Made by a program: the position numbers and the translations under genes. This document shows positions 55,603 through 64,000 of a stretch of 64,000 nucleotides of DNA, in pieces. The DNA lies in NCBI GenBank assembly GCA_951213105.1, contig OX578146.1, forward strand, positions 111,826,927-111,890,926, written 5' to 3'. The DNA is from Amaurobius ferox (Eukaryota; Arthropoda; Arachnida; Araneae; Amaurobiidae). Each line of letters starts with the position of its first letter. Position 1 is the first letter of the stretch. The notes below the pieces were generated by a model that was not told where the DNA came from, did no database searches, and saw nothing but the letters and a program-made list of their open reading frames with translations.

Positions 55603-56386
55603 ACTTTCCCTGCAATACATGGTAATATATAGAGAAAGTATTGGAATCGTGTCGAAAATCGCAAGTCGAGTTTCCGACGGATCTACAGGTTTTAGGACCT
55701 CTAGAACACGAAAAATCTATTTTTAGCGTGACGTTTGTGTGCGGGTCTGTGTGCGTGTCTGCGTGTTTCTGCGCGTGTTTTCGTATGTGCAATGTATGTA
55801 TCCACTCTAACTCAAAACTATTTGACCAAATTTCCTAAAATTTTATAAGATTACCTTGGTGCTGATTTGATTTTGGTATAATTCTGTACAAAAATAACCT
55901 GCGTTTTTGCAAAATGGATCGCAAAAATCGCATTTATGAACTCTATCTAAAAAGCTAACAGGCCAAATTTCACAAAATTTGGTAGATAAGTCACTTGTGG
56001 GTTACCCTGAGGCTGAATAGATTTTGGTACCATTCGAAAAAAGGAGCCTGCCTTTCTTTACGGAATGACGCTAAAAGATCTTTAAAAACTAAAATAAAAT
56101 ACTACGTATGCTGAAATGTATTAATTAAATGGCATGTTTTCTACGAATTTTTGACGACGAAAGTCATGAGATCAGTTCCATTACTTTAAGATTAACCGTT
56201 CTTGAGATATTTTTGTTTTTTCGAATTTTTACTTCGCTGCCTTTGGAAATATGTTCAGTGTAAATTCTGCGTAATTTCAAAAAATCATGCATGTTATTTT
56301 GTGTTAATGAACTCCATTTAATAGTTAGAAATAAAGAAACATTTAATTTGAATCTGTAGGGAAAGTCATGTGTTGCTCACATCAGA
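55603..56386 (+). repeat. Repeat family B, most complete copy
   Basis: Starts with a weak terminal dyad (actttccct...agaaagt), then gaatcgtgtcgaaaatcgca and a degenerate (TG/CG)n tract at 55736-55795. The atccactctaactcaaaact block and AT-rich body follow, and it ends agggaaagtcatgtgttgct, cacatcag. It has the same ending as family A, so A and B are likely related families. Confidence 0.75.
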
Positions 56387-56477
56387 TTTGTTTTATATTT
56401 TGTTCTGTAACATTATTTATCTATTCATTTATCTATATATTATTTATTTACGAACATCTAATTCCCATACCTCATTC

Positions 56478-56717
56478 TATTATTTTCAGACCATTCACGA
56501 CTTCTGGAACTCAACAAAATGTTCCAACGGCTAGCAGGACTATTAGCTTTCTGTTTGAAGAAGGACCATTATTATTAATAAACGGAATAGGATATAAATT
56601 CTGCAGGTCAGGAATTTCGATGATGATGATGATGATGGTGCAAAGTCTCATAGAGAGAATTGATGTTCAGAGGGAACTCTCACTTCAGTTTCCATTCATT
56701 CCGGATAAACCGGAAGA
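56478..56717 (-). repeat. Repeat family F, copy 3 (reverse)
   Basis: The reverse strand gives ccggaatgaatgg, a (CAT)n of seven units, gaatttatatcctattccg, gaaagctaatagtc, ctagccgttggaacattttg and gaagtcgtgaatgg, collinear with 29700-29965. A 150-codon open frame across this and the next feature is accidental. Confidence 0.75.
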
Positions 56718-56720
56718 GAG

Positions 56721-56885
56721 TGTTACAAGCGCATCCTCTAGAATCGTAGGTGTATATGCAGGATACAAGAACAAGTCCAAGTTACCGGATAACTGGACTT
56801 TATTCACAAGCACAACGTAGACAGGAACAGTACACAGAAAATAACACATAAATGCTCCACTACTTTCACAGAATAGGCGATATTA
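56721..56885 (-). repeat. Fragment of the 23406/26230 Gypsy LTR family
   Basis: The reverse strand reads ctattctgtgaaa..., tgtgcttgtgaataaa, aacttggac, gtatcctgcatatacacc, acgattctagaggatg and ends TTGTAACA, matching the last ~165 bp of those LTRs. The rest is lost where family A begins at 56886. Confidence 0.85.
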
Positions 56886-57817
56886 TTACTTTCCTTATAT
56901 ACAATAATGTATAAGGAAAGTACTGTGACGGGGTCAAAAATTCAAATTCGAGTTTTCGACGGGAGTGCACGTTTCAAGCATCCCTGATCACGAATTGAAC
57001 CTTTTTGAAGTGATGCCTGTGTGTGTGTGAAAGTATGTGTGTGTGTGTGTGTGTGGTCTGTGTTAGTGAGTCTGTGGAGACGATAACTGACGAACGAATG
57101 GACGGATTTGAATGAATTTTGGTACAAAAATTACAATCCGTAAACACTGGAAGCCTATTGTTTTTATACGCAATCGAATGTTCAGAATCCCCCTAAATTT
57201 TCGAGTAAAATTTTGAAAAAATCAACAAAAAATCAAACCTCTAATAAAGTTACGCAAATAGACATTTCTTATGTATTTTTTCATTAGAAAATGATTGACA
57301 TAAATTTTAGAACGTTAACACGAACCGTTCTAGAGATATTGCACATTTTTCAAAAAAATTATATAAAATAAAAAAAATATTTCCTATTAAGAAGCATGTT
57401 CACTTTTCATATGTAATACCATGCGATAAATTTGTGACATCATTCTCGTGGATCTAGCTCGTTCCATTCACGAGAAAAGATACTTTGAGTAATACTTTTG
57501 TATTTGAATGCCAATAGTCATTTATCTGCTGTAAGAATAACTTATTTCTCCGTCCATAACGCTTGGCAAGATTTTGGCGACGAATTTGGTGGGATGTCGC
57601 CAACTTGGCGACTTTTTGACTGTTTAAGCCAAATTAGCGAAAATCTCGCCAAATGGATAAATATGACACTAAATCAATGAAAATGATGACTAATTGACGA
57701 AAATTCAATATCTTGGAAAGAATATAAATATCTACTATAAAAAAACCCTATTTTTTATTGTAAAAGTAGTAAATTCATTGCATTATATAAGGAAAGTCAT
57801 GTGTTGCCCACATCAGA
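56886..57817 (-). repeat. Repeat family A copy (reverse)
   Basis: Hairpin end at 56886-56920, (TG)n at 57016-57055, body with gtcgccaacttggcgac dyad near 57596, other end ggaaagtcatgtgttgccca, catcaga. Flanks: on the minus strand AAAAA before TCTGATG and TAATA after GTAA. Confidence 0.9.
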
Positions 57818-58654
57818 TTTTTAAAAGATGAATTTGAAGATTAAGAAGGAAGCAAGGCTCCCTGACGCTGGTTCTGTATTTTTAAATTGGAATGACCTCT
57901 CCATATGAACTTTTCCATTCCGCTGAATCATGGAGGTTATGTCATCTCTAACTTCATGAACTGAATGCATTTTTCCTTTTAGTCTTGTGACCCTGCAATT
58001 GCATATATCTTGTAACAACGCTTTCGACGTGAGATATAGGCGTAAAAGTAGCGAAGAAGACCAAACTTTGAGAGGCTATTACTCCAGATCCGAGGTATAA
58101 TTCGAAAAACGTGTTTCAGATTTGGATTCAACATGGTCGAATACATGACTTTTTTCAGCCCTTGGGGTTGCATTCGGTGTTCCGATGTACTGGCGCTGCA
58201 CTTTTAGAGAGGAGATTGAGTTAATTAAGAAAATTTAGGCTATATTTCTGTACATGGCGGTATTAAAACAAATTTTGTGTGTTTAACCGTGCGCGAGTTA
58301 TATCCGTAAGAAAGTAAGAACAAGAAAATCCACGATTTATGAATTTTTTCAAACAAAATTTAAAGTTTTTGGATTTTTTTCTGCTTAATTTATAGGTCAA
58401 GTCCCACGTGGATGTAACCTTTCAAGTTTGCATCTTGAGCAATTTGGAATATGTAATTCATCCGTCAAGTCAGTCAATCAAATGTATGATAGCGATGAAA
58501 AAAGTGCATTCATATATTTAATGATTCCTATTATTATAACGAAACAGTTTTCAAAACTATGTCAAAAACTCATGTACTTCTGCATCTAAATATTGATTAC
58601 AGGTTCTTTCTAATATAAAATAACATAGAAGATAACCAACCATTTTATTCCAGC
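57818..58654. other. Unassigned DNA
   Basis: No gene recognised. A short block (catggcggtatta, near 58253) appears inverted near 55216 (cataccgccatt), a hint of another repeat. Confidence 0.45.
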
Positions 58655-58664
58655 TTTGCTGTAT

Positions 58665-58790
58665 CATCCGGTCAAACCGGAATGAATGATACTGAAATGA
58701 ACGTTTTTAATTCTCTACTATACTCTGTATATATTCGTCATCGAAATTATTTTGACTGTGTAAATTATATCCTCTTCCTATCTATCATGT
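58665..58790 (+). repeat. Repeat family F, partial copy 4
   Basis: Shares gtcaaaccggaatgaat, gaaatgaacgt, cgtcatcgaaatt and aattatatcctcttcc with copy 1; the second half is missing. Confidence 0.7.
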
Positions 58791-58897
58791 TTGTATAAAA
58801 AAAGACAACACTCAATCAGTGTATGTGTAGACCATCGAGGTGAAATGAAGGTCAAAATGTAAGGAAACACGCCAATTTAGCAAAAACTTTAAAACGA

Positions 58898-59113
58898 TAT
58901 AATAAAGATAACAAAGTTGTTTGGTATAGAAGGTCTTTAATAGTAGCGCCATCTATAACGTACATAAAATGACGTACTTAAGCAATTTCCATTGCCACTA
59001 ATGAAGGACGTAGTGACGTCCGAAAGCGCTTTGGATTTGTAATCTTATGTACGTTATAGATGATGCTACTATTAAAGACTTTTTTTACCAAACAGCTTGG
59101 TTGTCTTTATTAT
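58898..59113. mobile_element. MITE with ~65 bp terminal inverted repeats
   Basis: Left arm (aataaagataacaaagttgt, ttggta, tctttaatagtagc, atctataacgtacataa) and right arm are close reverse complements around a ~70 bp centre that holds another small gacgt-containing dyad. Total ~216 bp. Flanks are TATA-like, so a TA-type duplication is possible but not fixed. No coding. Confidence 0.8.
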
Positions 59114-59133
59114 ATGGTTTTAAAGTGAAAAAA

Positions 59134-60112
59134 TCTGATGTGTGGGCAGCACATGACTTTCCTTATATAATGCAATGAATTTACTACTTTTACAGAAAAC
59201 AAATAGGTTTTTCTTATAGTAGATACTAATATTCTTTCCAAGATATTGACTTTTCGACAATTGGTCGTCATTTTCATTGATTTAACGTAATTTTTATCCA
59301 TTTGGCAAGAATTTGGTTAATTTGCCAACATTTAAAAAACTTGCGAAGTTGGCGACATTCCGCCAAATTCGTCGCCAAAAGCTCGCCAAGCATTATGGAC
59401 GAAGAAATAAGTTATTCTTACAGCATATAAATAAATATTGGCGTTCAAATACAAAAGTGTTACTCAAAATATCTTTTTTCATGAATAGAACGAGCTAGAT
59501 CCACGAGAATGATGTCACCCAATTTATCGCATGGTATTACATATGAAAAGTGAACATGTTTCTCAATAGGAAATATATATTTTTTTTTATATGACTTTTT
59601 GAAAAAAATTTTGAAAAATATGCAATATCTCGAGAACGGTTCATGTTAGCGTTCTAACATTTATGTCAATCGTTTTCTAATGAAAAATTACATAAGAAAT
59701 GTCTATTTGCGTACCTTTATTAGTGGTTTCGATTTTTGACGATTTTTTCAAAATTTCATTCGAAAATTTAGGGAAGTTCTGAACATTCGATTGCATATAA
59801 AAACAATAGGCTTCCAGTGTTTACGGATTGTGATTTTTGTACCAAATTTGGTTCGAATAGGTCCATTCGTTCGTCAGTTATCGTCTCCAGAGACTCACTG
59901 ACACACACATACACACACACACACACACACATACTTTCACACACACACACACACGCATACTTTCACATACACACACACACAGACATCACTTCAAAAATGT
60001 TTGATTCGTGATCAGGGATGTTTGAAACGTGCTCTCCCGTCGAAAACTCGAATTCGAATTTTCGACCCCGTCACAATACATTCCTTATACATTATGCATA
60101 TAAGGAAAGTAA
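59134..60112 (+). repeat. Repeat family A copy, first of a tandem series
   Basis: Begins TCTGATGTG, contains two (CA)n tracts (59904-59982) and ends with the hairpin and GTAA at 60112. It joins directly to a second unit. Confidence 0.9.
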
Positions 60113-60838
60113 AAATAGATAATCATTTTAGTAGATATTTATATTCTTTCCAAGATATTGAATTTTCGTCAATGAGTCGTCATTTTCATTGATTTAGCGT
60201 TATTTTTATCCATTTGGCGAGTTTTTCGTTAATTTACCAACATTGGAAAAGTCGCCAAGTTGGCGACATTCCACCAAATTCGTCGCCAAAATCTCGCCAA
60301 GCGTTATGGACGGAGAAATAAATTATTCTTACTGCAGATAAATGACTATTGGCGTTCAAATACAAAAGTATTACTCAAAGTATCTTTTTTCATGAATGGA
60401 ACGAGCTAGATCCACGAGAATGATGTCACCCAATTTATCGCATGGTATTACATATGAAAAGTGAACATGTTTCTCAATAGGAAATATATATATTTTTTAT
60501 ATGATTTTTTGATAATTTTTTTGAAAAGTATGCAATATCTCGAGAACGGTTCATGTTAGCGTTCTAAAATTTATGTCAATCGTTTTCTAATGAAAAATTA
60601 CATAAGAAATGTCTATTTGTGTAACTTTATTAGTGGTTTTAATTTTTTGACGATTTTTTAAAATTTTCATTCGAAAATTTAGGGGAGTTCTGAACATTCA
60701 ATTGCATATAAAAACAATAGGCTTCCAGTGCTTACGGATTGTGATTTTTGTATAAAATGTGGTTCTAATCGGTTCATTCGTTCGTCAGTTATCGTCTCCA
60801 CAGACTCACTGACACACACACACACACACATAGACATA

Positions 60839-60887
<49 letters not shown>

Positions 60888-61021
60888 ACAGACATCACTT
60901 CAAAAATGTTTGATTCGTGATCAGGGATGCTTGAAACGTGCTCTTCCGTCGAAAACTCGAATTCAAATTTTCGACCCCGTCACAATACTTTCCTTATACA
61001 TTATGTATATAAGGAAAGTAA
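60113..61021 (+). repeat. Family A tandem unit 2 (lacks the first ~75 bp)
   Basis: Starts aaatagataatcattttagt at an internal point of the element and runs to the terminal hairpin. (CA)n at 60812-60890. The junction sequence is the same as at 61022, indicating tandem duplication of one unit rather than two separate insertions. Confidence 0.9.
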
Positions 61022-61863
61022 AAATAGATAATTATTATAGTAGATATTTATATTATTTCCAAGATATTGAATTTTCGTCAATGAGTCGTCATTTTCATTG
61101 ATTTAGCGTTATTTTTATCCATTTGGCGAGTTTTTCGTTAATTTAGCAGCATCGGAAAAGTCGCCAAGTTGACGACATCTCACCAAATTCGTCACCAAAA
61201 TCTCGCCAAGCGTTATGGACGGAGACATAAGTTATTCTTACAGCAGATAAATGACTATTTTCGTTCAAATACAAAAGTATTACTCAAAGTATCTTTTTTC
61301 ATGAATGGAACGAGCTAGATCCACGAGAATGATGTCACAAATTTATCGCATGGTATTACATATGAAAAGTGAACATGTTGATCAATAGAAAATATTTTTT
61401 TTTTTATTTTGCATGATTTTTTGATCATTTTTTTGAAAAATGTGCAATATCTTGAGAACGGTTCATGTTAGCGTTTTAAAATTTATTTCAATCGTTTTCT
61501 AATTAAAATTACGCAAGAAATGTCTATTTGCGTAACTTTATTAGAGGTTTTGATTCTTTAACGATTTTTTCAAAATTTCACTCAAAAATTTAGGGGGGGT
61601 TCTGATCATTCGAGTGCGTATAAAAACAATAGGCTTCCAGTGTTTACGGATTGTAATTTTTGTGCCAAATTTCATTCGAATCGGTCTATTCATTCGTCAG
61701 TTATCGTCTCCACAGACTCACTGACACACACAGACATCACTTTAAAAATGTTCGATTCGTGATCAGGGATGCTTGAAACGTGTTTTCCTGTCGAAAACTC
61801 GAATTCGAATTTTCGACACCGTCACAATACTTTCCTTATACATTATGCATATAAGGAAAGTAA
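61022..61863 (+). repeat. Family A tandem unit 3 (lacks the first ~75 bp)
   Basis: Same left junction as unit 2. Its (CA)n tract is nearly absent (cacacaca only near 61725), explaining the shorter length. Ends GGAAAGTAA at 61863, abutting the palindrome below. Confidence 0.9.
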
Positions 61864-62028
61864 TAAAGCGAAATATTAAGAATTTGCTCTGTTCGTAAAT
61901 GCCATACTTCATCATCAAATGCCATACTTCATCATACTAGATTAAACTATATAAATGAATTAAAAATATAGTCTACATAGAGTATGGCATTTACGAACAG
62001 AGCAAATTCTTAATATTTCGCTTTATTA
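61861..62028. repeat. Perfect 47 bp inverted repeat joining two family A copies
   Basis: 61861-61907 (taataaagcgaaatattaag...gccatac) is the exact reverse complement of 61982-62028. The 74 bp centre has a 20 bp direct duplication (atgccatacttcatcatc). Together with flanking family A arms in opposite orientation this forms a ~1.9 kb imperfect palindrome. Confidence 0.95.
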
Positions 62029-62956
62029 CTTTTCTTATATACATAATGTATAAGGAAAGTATTGTGACGGGGTCAAAAATTCGAATTCGAGTTTTCGACG
62101 GGAGAGCACGTTTCAAGCATCCCTGATCACGAATCGAACATTTTTGAAGTATTGTCTGTGTGTGTGTGTGTGTGTGAAAGTATGCGTGTGTGTGTGTGTG
62201 TCAGTGAGACTGTGGAGACGATAACTGACGAACGAATGGATCGATTTGAACGAAATTTGGTACAAAAATCACAATCCGTAAACACTGGAAGCCTATTGTT
62301 TTTATACGCAATCGAATATTCAGGATCCCCTTAAATTTTCGAATGAAATTTTGAAAAAATCGTCATAAAATCAAAACCACTAGTAAAGTTACGCAAATAG
62401 ACATTCCTTATGTAATTTTTCATTAGAAAACGATTGACATAAATTTTAGAACGCTAACATGAACCGTTCTTGAGATATTGCATACTTTTCAAAAAAATTA
62501 TCAAAAAGTCATATAAAAAATATATATATTTCCTATTGAGAAACATGTTCACTTTTCATATGTAATACCATGCGATAAATTGGGTGACATCATTCTCGAG
62601 GATCTAGCTCGTTCCATTCATGTAAAAAGATACTTTGAGTAATACTTTTGTATTTGAGCCGCAATAGTCATTTATCTGCTATAAGAATAACTTATATCTC
62701 CGTCCATAACGCTTGGCGAGATTTGGCGACGAATTTGGCGGAATGTCGCCAACTTGGCGACTTTTTTAAATGTTGCCAAATTAACGAAAATCTCGCCAAA
62801 TGGCTAAAAATGACGCTAAATCAATGAAAATGACGACTAATTGACGAAAATTGAATATCTTGGAAAGAATATGATTATCTACTATAAGAATAACCTATTT
62901 TTTTGCTGTAAAAGTAGTAAATTCATTAAGGAAAGTCATGTGCTGCCCACATCAGA
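62026..62956 (-). repeat. Repeat family A copy (reverse), right arm of large palindrome
   Basis: Hairpin end at 62026, (TG)n at 62156-62200, body, and end ggaaagtcatgtgctgccca, catcaga at 62956. Confidence 0.9.
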
Positions 62957-63510
62957 TTCTATATTATTGTATATAAGGAAAGTAATAAAGGGTTTATGTC
63001 TCAAGTCGAAGCCGTTACCACAACATGATGCAATTGCACCATCATGAGATTTTAATGCCTGAAGAAACTAAACGAAAAACTGTATCGAACTCATGGAGGT
63101 AGAAATAAGACTATCCCTTTACCTCCACAATTTAGCTGAATAGGAAAGTTAATATTGGAGATGCTTCCTCAAATTAAAGAGGCAGAATTTGGATATTTAA
63201 ACCACGAAGTTAGAGACTTGCTTCCTCCTTCATTTTAAAATTCATATTTTAAACAATGAAATGAATTCAAGATTGATTTATAGATAGATCAGTTTGAACT
63301 GAATTGTATAACCCATAAATTAGAGAGATTTAATCCCTTTTACCTCCATGGTATGACCAGTCATTAAAAACTTGATATAAAAAGTTTGAGGCACTAAACT
63401 TCGTGTTAAATTCGTTGTTAGTGGGTCTAAAGAAGCGTAGATTAATTGCGTTATGTTAGCGGAGGGTATAGTATATGTGTTTGGGTAGGGTATCATATAA
63501 TAAATTAAAA
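62957..63510. other. Mostly unassigned; orphan family A end and second copy of the 54645 repeat
   Basis: 62960-62990 holds an isolated family A terminal hairpin remnant (ttgtatataaggaaagtaat). 63365-63500 matches 54645-54790. No gene. Confidence 0.55.
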
Positions 63511-64000
63511 TCTGATGTGGGTAACACATGACTTTCCTTATATAATGTAATGAATTTACTACTTTTACAGTAAAAAAATAGGTTTTTCTTATAGTAGATA
63601 CTTATATTCTTTCCAAGATATTGAATTTTGGACGATTAGTCGTCATTTTCATTGATTTAGCGTCATTTTTATCCATTTAGCGAGATTTTCGTTAATTTGG
63701 CAACATTTTTTAAAAAGTCGCCAAGTTGGCGACATGTCGCTAAATTTGTCGCCAAAATCTCGCCAAGCATTATGGACGGAGAAATAAGTTATTCTTATAG
63801 CAGATAAATGACTATAGGAGTTCAAATAAAAAGTATTATTCAAAGTATCTTTTCTCATGAATGGAACGAGCTAGATCCACGAGAATGATGTCACCCAATT
63901 TATCGTTTATCAATATATATTATTGTTTCTCAATAGGAAATATTTTTTTTTTATTTTATATAATTTTTTGATAATTTTATTGAAAAATGTACAATATCTC
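63511..64000 (+). repeat. Repeat family A copy, cut by window end
   Basis: Begins TCTGATGTGGGTAACACATG after an A-run and continues with the body, including the gtcgccaagttggcgac dyad near 63717, until the window ends. Confidence 0.9.

Noticed and set aside
56368..56820. 150-codon forward frame as a gene
   Set aside because: It is a composite of family B end, reverse family F and a reverse LTR fragment.
59768..62334. Several Cys-Val (VCVCVC) or Thr-His frames
   Set aside because: They are (CA)n/(TG)n microsatellite translations within family A.

Overview
The window is eukaryotic, strongly AT-rich DNA made almost entirely of transposable elements and their remains. I found no host protein-coding gene, true tRNA gene, CRISPR array or bacterial-type operon. 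The repeat mix (an I/Jockey-like LINE with an RNase H domain, SINEs with 5S rRNA- and tRNA-derived heads, Ty3/Gypsy elements, Tc1, piggyBac- and Harbinger-like remnants, and several AT-rich families with a terminal hairpin and a microsatellite) suggests an arthropod. An araneomorph spider is my best guess, but that rests on remembered family resemblance, not on a search.

Layout. 1-4.3 kb: hairpin-plus-microsatellite families B and C, including a head-to-head pair. 6.0-8.0 kb: a Harbinger-like element without transposase (TTA target duplication). 8-11.6 kb: (TA)n tracts inside perfect palindromes, a three-copy GC-rich repeat, a decayed reverse-transcriptase fragment and a SINE. 11.7-12.4 kb: an internally deleted piggyBac element (TTAA duplications) that keeps the transposase cysteine-rich tail. 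13.5-14.3 kb: two tandem SINEs whose heads fuse a 5S rRNA-derived module to a tRNA-derived one. 23.4-26.8 kb: a decayed Ty3/Gypsy element interrupted inside integrase by a family A repeat. 27.8-29.1 kb: family A with its end amplified about six times. 30.9-32.4 kb: a Tc1-type transposon with a nearly complete transposase.

32.67-44.31 kb is the best preserved unit: an 11.6 kb Ty3/Gypsy retrotransposon on the minus strand. It has two 954 bp LTRs differing by one base as far as I could compare, a 5 bp target duplication, a polypurine tract, intact gag and pol joined by a textbook -1 frameshift heptamer directly before the gag stop, and a repeated primer-binding region. It is very young and may be active. 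A 3.5 kb stretch between pol and the 3' LTR has no recognisable env.

44.7-64 kb: a family C copy, a minisatellite, two neighbouring long-inverted-repeat elements in TA targets (one with both ends of a transposase but no middle), a 101 bp tandem repeat hit by a 5'-truncated LINE with a 13 bp target duplication, a train of three SINEs sharing one target sequence, and many copies of family A in direct, tandem and inverted arrangement.

The elements appear functionally linked. SINE and LINE both end in short CAA-type tails and make TPRT-like duplications, so the LINE family is a candidate for mobilising the SINE. Families A, B and C share one architecture (terminal hairpin, microsatellite about 100-150 bp inside, AT-rich body, no TIRs), which resembles non-autonomous Helitron/Helentron derivatives (HINE/DINE-1-like). 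No Rep/helicase is present here.
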